Positions 18,432-26,967 of a DNA stretch of 64,000 bases are shown piece by piece (positions within the stretch are counted from its first letter, which is position 1; each line of letters starts with the position of its first letter). The notes below the pieces were generated by a model. The model worked only from the letters and a program-made list of their open reading frames with translations, was not told where the DNA came from and ran no database searches. The DNA comes from Fictibacillus sp. BK138 (GTDB lineage: Bacteria > Bacillota > Bacilli > Bacillales > Fictibacillaceae), in contig NZ_SGXL01000001.1 of assembly GCF_004216955.1 (NCBI RefSeq), positions 2,755,413-2,819,412 of the forward strand, read 5' to 3'. The translations under genes were made by a program, and so were the position numbers.

Positions 18432-19415
18432 ATGTACAATACGTTATTATTTTGTGATCCTGGAATTGATGATTCACTCGCGATCATGTATGCACTGCTT
18501 AATCCTGAAATAAATGTAGTGGGCATTGTTTCAAGCTACGGAAATGTGCCTCAGCAGCAAGCCACTCAGAATATCGCGTATCTCTTGCAGCTTGCAAACC
18601 GTCCCGACATCCCCATCATTGCTGGCGCGCGAAGTCCTTTTAGCGGGGAGATCGCCATTTATTACCCTGAAATTCACGGTGAGGAAGGGCTCGGCCCGAT
18701 CCGTCCGCCAGATACGATTCCGCGTGAGATTCTTAATTTTGATGAGATCTTTAAAATCATAAAACGCTATGAGAATAACCTGGTTATCGTCGATGTAGGA
18801 AGATCAACCTCTTTGGCGACCGCATTTATATTAGGTGGCGATGAGCAAATGAGCAAGATATCAGCTTTTTATATTATGGGAGGTGCCTTTCTGGTACCCG
18901 GGAACGTCACCTCGCTTGCGGAAGCAAACTTTCATGGTGATGCGATCGCATCAAATCTCGTACTCAATAAAGCTAGGAACGTCTACATCTATCCATTGAA
19001 CGTGACAAACTATGCTATCATCAAACCTGAAACAATCAACCAAATATCTTCAGCAAACTATAATTCTTTTACACCTTTAATCAAACCGATCTTTGATTTC
19101 TATAATGAAGCGTATAAAAAGCTGGTGCCAGGAATAGAAGGCAGTCCGATTCATGATGTTCTGCCGTTATTTGCGATGAACAATCCCGATAAAATGGCGT
19201 ATGTGGACAGAAAAGCATCGGTTTCAATCAACATGGACGATACAAAAGGACTCAGCCAAGGAGACTTTAGACCACGAGCTCCACAAGATGAACCTCCTGA
19301 TGCGGTTGATCACATTGCCAATTGGTTTGATTACAACGCTTTTTTGCAGGATTTTATAAAAACCATGACGAACAGAGGCAATCGCATATTTCACAAAAAA
19401 CCTTCATCCGTCTAA
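18432..19415 (+). CDS. Nucleoside hydrolase (IU-type)
   Basis: 327 aa. The ATG at 18432 follows GAGGGGGG at a good distance; the open frame extends further upstream without a site. The calcium-binding start motif is FCDPGIDDSLAIMYAL (normally DTDPGxDDxxA; the first Asp of the motif is replaced by Phe-Cys), then GARSPF and the C-terminal SPIHDVLPLFAMNNP, with the His/Asp pair that binds calcium and ribose. It should cleave nucleosides to base and ribose. Monocistronic. Confidence 0.85.
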   Translation: MYNTLLFCDPGIDDSLAIMYALLNPEINVVGIVSSYGNVPQQQATQNIAYLLQLANRPDIPIIAGARSPFSGEIAIYYPEIHGEEGLGPIRPPDTIPREILNFDEIFKIIKRYENNLVIVDVGRSTSLATAFILGGDEQMSKISAFYIMGGAFLVPGNVTSLAEANFHGDAIASNLVLNKARNVYIYPLNVTNYAIIKPETINQISSANYNSFTPLIKPIFDFYNEAYKKLVPGIEGSPIHDVLPLFAMNNPDKMAYVDRKASVSINMDDTKGLSQGDFRPRAPQDEPPDAVDHIANWFDYNAFLQDFIKTMTNRGNRIFHKKPSSV

Positions 19416-19433
19416 ACAACTTGTCCCCTCCCG

Positions 19434-19442
19434 CATATGATA
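19434..19442 (+). promoter_or_regulatory. Possible sigma-K (or sigma-E) -10 element
   Basis: CATATGATA matches CATANNNTA, and an AC dinucleotide lies 16 bp before it. It precedes a small Cys/Lys-rich gene by about 50 bp. Short motifs like this arise often by chance. Confidence 0.35.
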
Positions 19443-19493
19443 TAGTATCAGCGCTACTGATAAGGTGCTGTTACAATAGCGGGGGTGATTTTA

Positions 19494-19607
19494 ATGGGTT
19501 GTTGGAATAAATGTGAGTCTTCTTCTTCATCTAGCTTCATCTTTCTAAAATGCAAAAAATGCAGAAAAAAGAAGAAAAAGAAGTGTAGCTGCAAAGACAA
19601 ACACTGA
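19494..19607 (+). CDS. 37-aa cysteine- and lysine-rich peptide
   Basis: The small frame has GGGGGTGA 5 bp before its ATG and its own terminator. The product begins MGCWNKCES, then a Ser run, then KCKKCRKKKKKKCSCKDKH; six of 37 residues are Cys and about a third are Lys/Arg. Paired Cys (CxxC, CxC) in a basic peptide suggest crosslinking or metal binding, as in some spore coat proteins. No family recognised. A sigma-K-like -10 lies upstream. Confidence 0.65.
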   Translation: MGCWNKCESSSSSSFIFLKCKKCRKKKKKKCSCKDKH

Positions 19608-19617
19608 TTTTAAAATC

Positions 19618-19647
19618 TAAAAAAGGAGTCCGAATCGGGCTCCTTTT
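19618..19647. terminator. Bidirectional intrinsic terminator
   Basis: AAAAGGAG and CTCCTTTT pair; T-rich sequence follows on both strands, serving two convergent small genes. Confidence 0.8.
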
Positions 19648-19649
19648 CG

Positions 19650-19811
19650 CTATTTCTTTTTCTTCTGTCCGCTTGATATGGCAATACCGAACACAATCCC
19701 TATAGCGATACCCATACCGATGTTTTTTAGAGCGAGTCCGATCGCAATGCCAATCGCCATCCCAATCGCAAACCCGCTGTTAGAAAAAGAGTATGTCTTT
19801 GATTTTTTCAA
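19650..19811 (-). CDS. 53-aa glycine-zipper membrane protein
   Basis: TTG start with AGGAGGT 4-5 bp upstream, 12 bp after the DUF1801 gene stop. The product begins KKSKTYSFSNSGFAIG, followed by repeated Gly-x3-Gly steps (GMAIGIAIGLAL ... GMGIAIGIVFGIAI) and a basic tail GQKKKK. This pattern forms one long or two short tightly packing membrane helices. Function unknown. It probably shares a transcript with the upstream DUF1801 gene. Confidence 0.65.
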   Translation of the reverse strand: MKKSKTYSFSNSGFAIGMAIGIAIGLALKNIGMGIAIGIVFGIAISSGQKKKK

Positions 19812-19823
19812 GGTTACCTCCTT

Positions 19824-20246
19824 TTATTCTTGCGGATATGTTTTTTGTAAAAAGGCTACAGACTGCTGGATCAATTTCTTTAACACTTCAACATCAATAT
19901 CAGCTACTTTATTTATGTATACACAAGCGGCGCCTGTCGTATGCTTACCGAACTTATTCAGTAATTCTTCCCTGTTCGGATCTCCTGGTGCAAAATAAAG
20001 ACTGATTTTCGCTTTGCGCGGCGAAAAGCCAACGAGCGCTGCATCGCCTTCATGACCAGTTTTGTACTTGTAGTGATACGAACCAAAACCTATGATGCTC
20101 AGTCCCCACATCTTTGCCTCAAAACCGGTCGTCTCAGTAAAAATATCTAACAGTTTATAAGCATCTTCTCGCTTTTTTGGGTTTTCTACGTTTTCAATAA
20201 ACTCGATGACACTATTATCGTTTACCTTTGTTTTCAGTTCGTACAT
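19824..20246 (-). CDS. DUF1801 (YdhG-like) protein
   Basis: 140 aa, start supported by AAAGGAG. The family pattern is clear: a helical N-terminus with RREDAYKLLDIF-type spacing, MWGLSIIGFGSYHYKYKTG in the middle, FSPRKAKISLYF, then a conserved Cys in GAACVYINKV and the final helix. These small proteins resemble YdhG/frataxin-fold domains; no reaction is established. Confidence 0.85.
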   Translation of the reverse strand: MYELKTKVNDNSVIEFIENVENPKKREDAYKLLDIFTETTGFEAKMWGLSIIGFGSYHYKYKTGHEGDAALVGFSPRKAKISLYFAPGDPNREELLNKFGKHTTGAACVYINKVADIDVEVLKKLIQQSVAFLQKTYPQE

Positions 20247-20405
20247 ATTGGTACTCCTTTACTCTATTTTTGACCTATGATATGTCTTCTACATGTAAAA
20301 TCCGTATCCTTTTAAAAGTTCGTCTTAATAATGTGCAGTTTCGAACCTCGAAACTGGTCATTACACGGTACACCCAGGGGTATAATTTGCCAGCAAGGGA
20401 CTTGA

Positions 20406-20515
20406 ATCCAAAAGTTTTAAGCATGTATCCACGAGTTTCGATGCTCAATCCACAAATTTGACCCCTGAATCCAAAAGTTTTTATCGTTTATCCACGAGAT
20501 GTCATTCCTCGACAA
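20406..20515 (+). repeat. 21-bp-type phased array 3 (core AATCCAAAAG / TATCCACGAG)
   Basis: ATCCA occurs at 20406, 20427, 20448, 20469 and 20490, every step exactly 21 bp. Two core versions alternate: aATCCAaaAG and tATCCAcgAG. The array ends with TTCCTCGACAA 15 bp after the last ATCCA, as in array 7. It lies in a 344-bp gap between two minus-strand genes; only the terminator at 20545 was otherwise seen there. Confidence 0.9.
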
Positions 20516-20544
20516 TATCTGCACTTCCTTATTCTCTTCCAATG

Positions 20545-20573
20545 AAAAAACAGGCGGAATCAACATCCGCCTG
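20545..20573 (-). terminator. Intrinsic terminator
   Basis: CAGGCGGA and TCCGCCTG pair around 7 bases; on the minus strand a T6 run follows. Confidence 0.88.
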
Positions 20574-20590
20574 ATCGCCTCACAGAACCG

Positions 20591-21136
20591 CTAGCACTTA
20601 CTGCAAACAACAAAATTGCTGAACGGGAAGAACAATGCTGGATCTGCCTGCTCAAGTCCCGCCTCTTGGAAGTTAAACACACTTCCTCCAATGACCGAAA
20701 TCTCGGCAAGGCCGCAAAGTACTGTACTTCTGTCCGAACTAACGTTGAAATCACCTTTTGCTGTTACGCGATAAACTGCATTGCTTTCATCTTTACCCAA
20801 TCCCAAGCCACGAGGAATATTTCTTTCAATTCGTGTACACGTATGGGGCTTTAAAGTGAAGTAACCTAATTTAATTTCTCTTTCTTCAATGTCTTTATAT
20901 ACATTTATGTGACCACTCACAGGCTCTCTTGGTTCAAGACAAACACCCAGTGTTACTTTAACCTTGAGATATTTGTCTGTTGGATTTTTTAAAATGATGA
21001 TGATTCGATCGTTTTCCCTTCCGCCTTGAAGCTCCGAATCAACTTCTTCCGGAACCAGGAACGGACCGGTGGTAATTTTTACTCTACTGCCATTATGTTT
21101 ATCCTTGGATTTCGATTTATTTTTCGATTCACTCAT
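20591..21136 (-). CDS. Conserved-looking protein of unknown function next to glycan genes
   Basis: 181 aa, start supported by AGGAGGG. The first 20 residues are Ser/Lys-rich (MSESKNKSKSKDKHNGS). The rest is predicted strand-rich, with RIIIILKNPTDKYLKVKVTLGVC, KPHTCTRIERNIP and a C-terminus ending VVCSKC; there are five Cys. I do not recognise the family. The beta-sandwich-like pattern, the Cys tail and the neighbouring glycosyltransferases suggest a spore- or cell-surface protein, but this is inference. Confidence 0.6.
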   Translation of the reverse strand: MSESKNKSKSKDKHNGSRVKITTGPFLVPEEVDSELQGGRENDRIIIILKNPTDKYLKVKVTLGVCLEPREPVSGHINVYKDIEEREIKLGYFTLKPHTCTRIERNIPRGLGLGKDESNAVYRVTAKGDFNVSSDRSTVLCGLAEISVIGGSVFNFQEAGLEQADPALFFPFSNFVVCSKC

Positions 21137-21312
21137 TTAAAGCCCTCCTAATGTTCTGTTCTGCACTGTCATTAAACCTCAACATATTAAATGCAGTACT
21201 CCTTAAAAAGGAATGGGCTCTTGGGCAATTTTGTGGTTTTTTACATGTGGAGTGGCTATGGACTTAGAAAAAACATATACATATAGATGTACGTATAAAT
21301 GAGGTGATACAT

Positions 21313-22431
21313 ATGAGGATTGGGCTAAATTTATTGACTCTTTCCAAAGACAGATATGGAGGGGTTGAGCACTATGTTAAACATCTAATCGAATATCTGA
21401 AAAAAGCAGATGAACGTGTAAAATTATTTTTGTTTCTTACAAAACCTAGCAGAGACATTTTCGATGATTTTCAGGATCGCATAAAAAAAGTCATGTTGAA
21501 GGGATCTAAAATTCAAACTGAAGTCCACAGCCGAATACAGGAACACCAGATCGATGTCTGGTTTTCACCGGTTCACAAATCGTATATCCCAAATATCCAG
21601 GTACCTTCTGTCGCGACGATACATGACGTTCTCCATACTCGCTACCCTCAATTTGTACCGGGAGAACTTCAAGAAAACAACCGGTATTATGAAAAGTTCA
21701 CTCCATCCTTCGATGCCGTATTAACCGTTTCAGCGTTCTCGAAAAACACGATATCCAATCAACTTCAAATTCCGAAAGAAAAGATTACAGCTATCTATCC
21801 TGATGCACCTGAGGTTTTCAATCATTTTAAAGAGAAGGATCAGAATAACAATTTCATCGAACAGCTCGAAAATGGATTTACTCTTTATCCAGCGAGCTAT
21901 AACCCACATAAAAATCACCTTACTCTCTTGAAAGCGATCGTTTTTCTTCGGGATCATCATAAAACGCGTATCCCTCTTGTTCTTACAGGATTTGCTGCTT
22001 CAGATAACCGAACGTTTCAGTCAGTCTTATCCTTTATACAGAATCATTCACTCCAAGATCAGGTAAAGATTCTCGGCTATGTACCAACGGAAGCTATGCC
22101 TGATCTGTATGCCAAGGCATCGTTCCTTGTCTTCCCTTCCCTTTATGAAGGTTTTGGTATTCCTTTGGTGGAGGCTATGAAATCAAAATGCCCGATCATC
22201 TGTTCCGACAGAGCATCTATTCCAGAAGTTGCGGGTGATGCTGCTCTTTATTTCAATCCCGAAAGGCCTGAAGACATTGCAAATAAGATGCTGAAAATCT
22301 CCCATCCTGAAACAAGGAATGCTCTTATCAGTAAAGGGATGGTTCGATCAAAGATCTTCTCATGGGATCAATGCGCCAAAGAAACACTCGCTGTGTTTCA
22401 GCAAGTGATTAAGAGGAATGATAAGCGATGA
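21313..22431 (+). CDS. Glycosyltransferase family 4
   Basis: 372 aa. The ATG at 21313 is preferred over an upstream GTG because GAGGTGA lies just before it. GT-B fold: N-terminal acceptor domain starting MRIGLNLLTL with YGGVEHYVKHL, and a C-terminal donor domain with FTLYPASYNPHKNH, ILGYVPTEAMPDLYAKA and the EGFGIPLVEAMK sugar-nucleotide motif (E-x7-E). It probably transfers a hexose from a nucleotide sugar at the membrane. It overlaps the next gene by 4 bp. Confidence 0.9.
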   Translation: MRIGLNLLTLSKDRYGGVEHYVKHLIEYLKKADERVKLFLFLTKPSRDIFDDFQDRIKKVMLKGSKIQTEVHSRIQEHQIDVWFSPVHKSYIPNIQVPSVATIHDVLHTRYPQFVPGELQENNRYYEKFTPSFDAVLTVSAFSKNTISNQLQIPKEKITAIYPDAPEVFNHFKEKDQNNNFIEQLENGFTLYPASYNPHKNHLTLLKAIVFLRDHHKTRIPLVLTGFAASDNRTFQSVLSFIQNHSLQDQVKILGYVPTEAMPDLYAKASFLVFPSLYEGFGIPLVEAMKSKCPIICSDRASIPEVAGDAALYFNPERPEDIANKMLKISHPETRNALISKGMVRSKIFSWDQCAKETLAVFQQVIKRNDKR

Positions 22432-23600
22432 AAAAAATGCTGGTGTTAAATCATTTCCCGACCGTATATCCTCCGACTAGCGGTGGTACTTTACGCTATT
22501 TTCATATTTATCAGGAGCTCAGCCGCTATTTCGATGTTACTCTGCTTTCCCAAACTTTTAACCATAAAGGGGGTTTGTTTACATATTCTCCTACCTTTAG
22601 AGAATATAAAGTAGAGAAAGATTCTAATTATCATAACGTGGTGCAAAAATTACAGCACAATGAATCATCCTACGAATTTGGCTTAATCATACAGACTGAA
22701 CTGTCCAAATATCCTACTCTATTAAAAGAACAATTTGAATCTCTCTATGAAGCTGCCGATCTAATCGTTCACGAGTCTCCTTATTTGTTTCAGTATGATC
22801 ACTATTTTGGAAAAGATTCTAAACTTCGAATCTATAACAGCCATAATCACGAATACAAGCTCGCCCACCAGATTTGGAAAAACAACCTGGCTAGAGACTA
22901 CCTTCCAGTGTTATTTGACTTGGAAAAAAAGCTAGTCAGAGGTGCAGATCTTATTTTCTCAACCTCAGAGGACGAAAAAAATAGTTTGATAAAAATGTAC
23001 AATCCAAACCCTTCAAAAATAATGGTGGCACCAAATGGGATCGAGCCATTTGAATGGCTTTCAAGTTCAGAGTCCTCTAACGAACAACCAACCGCGTTTT
23101 TTATTGGAGCAGATTATCCACCTAACATTGAAGCAGTGGATTTTATCATTAGTCAACTAGCTGACAGCTGTCCTGAAATTCAATTCGTTGTCGCTGGTGG
23201 ATGCTGCACTTCATTTACGTACTCTAGCAAACCTAATGTGAGACTCTTGGGAAGAGTGCGCCACAAACAAAAACTAAGATTATTGGCAGAAGCTGATTAC
23301 GCCATAAATCCTATGTTCACCGGTGCTGGGGTTAATCTGAAGACATTAGAGTTTTTATCTGCCGGACTTCCATTATTCTCAACGGAATTCGGTGTAAGAG
23401 GATTGAATGTAATCCCAATGAAACACTACATTCCGGCTGAAAAAAATAACTTTGCTGGCACACTCAAGCGTTACACATCTGATAAAAATGTATTAAATGA
23501 AGTTTCCTTCAATGGTCAAAAGTATATAAATAATCACTTTTCGTGGCAAAGCATTGCCGAAAACATGCAAGTTGAACTGAATAAATTATGTTCCCATTAA
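22428..23600 (+). CDS. Glycosyltransferase family 4
   Basis: 390 aa, coupled to the previous gene through an ATGA overlap. The GT-B C-terminal domain has VAPNGIEPFEW, AFFIGADYPPNIEAVDFI, and TGAGVNLKTLEFLSAGLPLFST in place of the usual ExxxxxxxE donor motif, a pattern seen in GT4 enzymes that work on oligosaccharide carriers. Its last 15 bp overlap the end of the convergent minus-strand glycosyltransferase. Confidence 0.88.
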   Translation: MKKMLVLNHFPTVYPPTSGGTLRYFHIYQELSRYFDVTLLSQTFNHKGGLFTYSPTFREYKVEKDSNYHNVVQKLQHNESSYEFGLIIQTELSKYPTLLKEQFESLYEAADLIVHESPYLFQYDHYFGKDSKLRIYNSHNHEYKLAHQIWKNNLARDYLPVLFDLEKKLVRGADLIFSTSEDEKNSLIKMYNPNPSKIMVAPNGIEPFEWLSSSESSNEQPTAFFIGADYPPNIEAVDFIISQLADSCPEIQFVVAGGCCTSFTYSSKPNVRLLGRVRHKQKLRLLAEADYAINPMFTGAGVNLKTLEFLSAGLPLFSTEFGVRGLNVIPMKHYIPAEKNNFAGTLKRYTSDKNVLNEVSFNGQKYINNHFSWQSIAENMQVELNKLCSH

Positions 23601-24731
23601 ACTATCAATAGCTTTTATTATCGCCACACCTGCTTTTTCCCAAGTCAACTTCATCATATCTTGTCTGCCTTGTGCTCCTTTTTGTTTGCACAGCTTTGGA
23701 TTTAGAAAAGCATACCTCATCTGCTGCTTTAAATGCTCAATATCCGCTTCTGCCCATAGCTGACCTTTCTCAGCAAAGCTAGGGTAGGTGGTGGATATCG
23801 CTTTCTCAATACTGATCGAAGGACTCTCTAGTTTATATTTCACTAAAAAGGAATTCTTGCCGTTTAAAAAATCCATCTGTCCGCCCCACCCTGTTGCGAT
23901 CACTGGCAACCCGCTCGATAACGCCTCTATAAAAGGCAGCCCTACGCCTTCACCTCTCGTTGGAAGAACAAATGCATCTCCTGCGGTATAAAGTCCTTTT
24001 AATTGTTTTTCCTCGCAGATCCCTGTTATCACATAAAGAGGTGCCGTCTCTTCACCATATCCAAGCTTTCTTTTATAATCCATAATGGCACTTCTGATAC
24101 CTTTTCGTGAACTTCCATATGTCTTGATGACCAGCAGCACCTGGTCATTTGATGTGAATGCTTCCCAGTATGCATGCAAGAGACTCTCTGGATTTTTTCG
24201 GTGCTGGAAATCAAAGACTGAAACAAAAACAAACCGTCCCTCTTCTTCAGACAACGGTGTTCGCGGATTGGCGGGATGAAACATATCCGTATCGGCCCCA
24301 TGAGGAACCAGGAAAACAGGAACAGAAACGCCGCTGTTTTTCAGTGCCTTTATATTATGGGTACACGGTACACATACGGCGTCAAAGGTTTGAAGGATCG
24401 CCTTCCAAGATTCTGGTATCTTATTCGTTTCCCAGACTGTATTTAAAAGGCAGTACTCATACTTCGCTCTCTCTTTTTTATCAATAAAAGCCGGAGGAGA
24501 ATGACAGATTAAAATTTTCCGTTTATGGTTTGATAGAGGTTTTTCTATGAGCTGCTGCAGCCTCTCTTTTTTCTCTCGGTTCTCTAGAGTAAAAGGAAAA
24601 TTCCACGTATACGTCTCAATTTTCACGTCAACGCCTTGCCTGTCTAACGCCAGTGCATATTCCCTGCTTGCCGTTCCGTATCCTGTTGCATCTAGAACAG
24701 GTCCACGCCAGATCACTTGATAGTCTTTCAT
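23586..24731 (-). CDS. Glycosyltransferase family 4
   Basis: 381 aa. The ATG at 24731 has AAGGAGAAG upstream, and the longer frame starts inside that site. Glycine-rich VLDATGYGTASREYALAL marks the acceptor domain; the donor domain shows FVFVSVFDFQHRKNPESLL and TRGEGVGLPFIEALSSGLPVI. Last gene of a three-gene minus-strand unit with a GT2 enzyme and ManC. It converges on the two GT4 genes at 21.3-23.6 kb, so five glycan genes form one region. Confidence 0.9.
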   Translation of the reverse strand: MKDYQVIWRGPVLDATGYGTASREYALALDRQGVDVKIETYTWNFPFTLENREKKERLQQLIEKPLSNHKRKILICHSPPAFIDKKERAKYEYCLLNTVWETNKIPESWKAILQTFDAVCVPCTHNIKALKNSGVSVPVFLVPHGADTDMFHPANPRTPLSEEEGRFVFVSVFDFQHRKNPESLLHAYWEAFTSNDQVLLVIKTYGSSRKGIRSAIMDYKRKLGYGEETAPLYVITGICEEKQLKGLYTAGDAFVLPTRGEGVGLPFIEALSSGLPVIATGWGGQMDFLNGKNSFLVKYKLESPSISIEKAISTTYPSFAEKGQLWAEADIEHLKQQMRYAFLNPKLCKQKGAQGRQDMMKLTWEKAGVAIIKAIDSLMGT

Positions 24732-24745
24732 GGTCTTCTCCTTTT

Positions 24746-25432
24746 TCATTCGAGAATGAGAGACTTATAATCTTCTGTATAACAAACGATCGATGATTTT
24801 CTTTTCAGTGCGGCATTATTGACATTCCATGTATGATGACCGGACCGGAAAGTGCGTATGCATACGTAATTTCTTTTATCTGCTGAATACAATTTCAAAT
24901 TATTCTTTACACATTGCTTTAAAAAAACAGTATCTTCTCCAAGGTTCAGAGCAGGAAACTGGATGTTCTCACAGATTTTTTTATTAAAAAACAAAGTAGC
25001 TCCTTTCAGACCTTGTTTCACGAACATCTTCTCTCTTTTCGGACTATTGATAGAAAGTAATTTTTCATCCTCAAAGTACATGTAGACTGACCGTTTCCCT
25101 ACTACATCCGCTTTCGTCTCCTGCAAAGTATCGAACGCATGGTGAAGATAATGTGGTGCGTAATAATCGTCGTCATCAAACTTGGCGATATAAGGATAGC
25201 TGGCTTTTTGGATCCCAGCATTTAAACATTCGCCAAGCGTCGTCTCTTCAGGGAGTTGATACACGGATACGGCTTGGAACGATCTTGCCCTTGCTTTCCA
25301 TTTGTCTAGCTGTAACTGGTCATTATTTAATACAATAATCATTTCTTTTTCTGCCATTAATTGATTTTCGTAATTCCGAAAAACGTTCTCCATCAATTGT
25401 TCTCTCATTGTGCAGCAGATGATTGAGACCAT
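24746..25432 (-). CDS. Glycosyltransferase family 2 (GT-A)
   Basis: 228 aa. The ATG at 25432 (GGAGAGG upstream) opens the typical GT2 start VSIICCTMREQLMENVFRNY; an upstream extension of the frame overlaps manC and is rejected. The nucleotide-sugar motif is KFDDDDYYAPHYL (DxD), then KGATLFFNKKIC and LGEDTVFLKQCV in the acceptor region. Positioned 13 bp after manC and 14 bp before the GT4, so all three are one operon. Confidence 0.87.
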   Translation of the reverse strand: MVSIICCTMREQLMENVFRNYENQLMAEKEMIIVLNNDQLQLDKWKARARSFQAVSVYQLPEETTLGECLNAGIQKASYPYIAKFDDDDYYAPHYLHHAFDTLQETKADVVGKRSVYMYFEDEKLLSINSPKREKMFVKQGLKGATLFFNKKICENIQFPALNLGEDTVFLKQCVKNNLKLYSADKRNYVCIRTFRSGHHTWNVNNAALKRKSSIVCYTEDYKSLILE

Positions 25433-25445
25433 GATCCTCTCCACC

Positions 25446-26804
25446 TTACGTACATTGTTGTACTGCCTCGTCCCATGAATACGTAATACGCAGTATGTCG
25501 TTCTCGTTAATTTCAGCTCCCATCTGCACTTCAATAAACGTAAGAGGCGTTAACGCTTTAATCGAATGGCTGCAACCTCTAGGAATTCGAATGACGTCCC
25601 CCGCTTTAATTGAATGCAGCTGGCTGTTTACAATTACTTCACCAGAACCTGAAAGGATGGTCCAGATCTCCTGTCTATTCTGATGCACATGTAGACTGAT
25701 GTTGCAGTTCGGCAGCACGTTTACGAATTTTGTAAAGGACTGCTGCTCATCCGCCTCGTCTACTTTTTCTAACACCTTGTAGCTTCCCCATCTTTTTTCC
25801 ACATAGCGGGGTATTTCTTTTGTATGCTGCAGCTTTACTTCTGCACATCTGTTTTTATCCGCTACAAGTATTCCATCTGCGCCAGCCACAATCATACTAT
25901 TTGAAATTCCTATCACATGAACCGGCTGCGGCAATTCGTTTACCACATGTGTATTGATTGAGTCGTCTGAGATCATGCCCCGACCTGTGACCGATGAAGT
26001 CATATGTTCACTTATCGCCTTCCATGTACCAATATCTTTCCACGGTCCGCTATAAGGTACGACGATCGAACACTTACTATGCTCAGCTACCTCTACATCA
26101 AAGCTTAATTTGGGAAGCTTATAATAAACGCTCAGCAGTTCAGCGTATTGTGTTGGAATTCCTTTTTCCTTCAACAACTGAAGCATAAAGCTCATCTTGA
26201 AACTATAGACTCCGCAATTCCAAAGCGCTTTTTTCTTTATTAATTCAGCCGCTTTTTTCGTATTTGGCTTTTCAATAAAATGTGTGATCTGGAAATAGTC
26301 ATTGGACTGTTCTATGATGTTTGGAACGATATAGCCTAGCTGATCGGAAGGAAATTCAGGTTCAACACCTATGTGTGCTAGTTCTGCCAAGGATTTTGCG
26401 AGGATAGAAGGCACTTGTTGGATAAGGTAAAAAAAGGACAGGTCTGCAAATGCGTCAACAGGCAGAACACAAATCGTTTCATCGATTCCTGTTTCCTGTT
26501 TTGAATGCAGATAAGCAATTGCTAATGCTACCGCTGAAAAGGTACCTTTTTGACTTGGTTCACAGATGATTGGTATTTGTGCAGATACTTGGTTTTGAAT
26601 GAGGTCTTTCTGTTTTTGATTCGTAATAAGATAAGTCTCTGAAATAAGACCAACATCTTCAAGTTGTTTACATACACGCTGAAGCATCGATTCTTTACGA
26701 TTATTTTCTGTGCTTAGCAGTTTTAGAAATTGTTTAGCCCTGATCTTGTTCGATAACGGCCAAAGTCTTCTTCCGGCACCACCTGATAAAAGAAGAATTT
26801 TCAT
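25446..26804 (-). CDS. manC: Mannose-1-phosphate guanylyltransferase / mannose-6-phosphate isomerase
   Basis: 452 aa, bifunctional ManC layout. The N-terminal pyrophosphorylase domain has LLSGGAGRRLWPLS (nucleotide loop) and FIEKPNTKKA (sugar-phosphate motif). The C-terminal type II isomerase cupin (residues about 340-440) has YVEKRWGSYKVLEKV, NISLHVHQNRQEIW (metal-binding HxH) and a following GSGEVIV strand. The expected PKQF reads AKQF. It should make GDP-mannose, the donor for mannose- or fucose-containing glycans. First gene of the minus-strand glycan operon. Confidence 0.9.
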   Translation of the reverse strand: MKILLLSGGAGRRLWPLSNKIRAKQFLKLLSTENNRKESMLQRVCKQLEDVGLISETYLITNQKQKDLIQNQVSAQIPIICEPSQKGTFSAVALAIAYLHSKQETGIDETICVLPVDAFADLSFFYLIQQVPSILAKSLAELAHIGVEPEFPSDQLGYIVPNIIEQSNDYFQITHFIEKPNTKKAAELIKKKALWNCGVYSFKMSFMLQLLKEKGIPTQYAELLSVYYKLPKLSFDVEVAEHSKCSIVVPYSGPWKDIGTWKAISEHMTSSVTGRGMISDDSINTHVVNELPQPVHVIGISNSMIVAGADGILVADKNRCAEVKLQHTKEIPRYVEKRWGSYKVLEKVDEADEQQSFTKFVNVLPNCNISLHVHQNRQEIWTILSGSGEVIVNSQLHSIKAGDVIRIPRGCSHSIKALTPLTFIEVQMGAEINENDILRITYSWDEAVQQCT

Positions 26805-26967
26805 ATCAATCCTCCTTTGTGTAAAACAGCCTCTGCTATATTATGAAAATCAGGAAGGTGATATGCGGTTCTGTCAGCACATTATAAATGCAGTTTAAAT
26901 AGAAGAAATTTCCTTCATATTACTTTATGATAAAAATTAGTGAGCAAACATGATGGGGTGAGCAAAA

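Noticed and set aside
20369-20384. TACACCC-AG-GGGTATA as a CsoR/CstR operator
   Set aside because: The arms are only 2 bp apart instead of 4 and no sulfur gene is nearby.
26862-26898. 11-codon frame with GGAAGGTGAT upstream
   Set aside because: Too short, no conservation evidence, no terminator or linked regulated gene.
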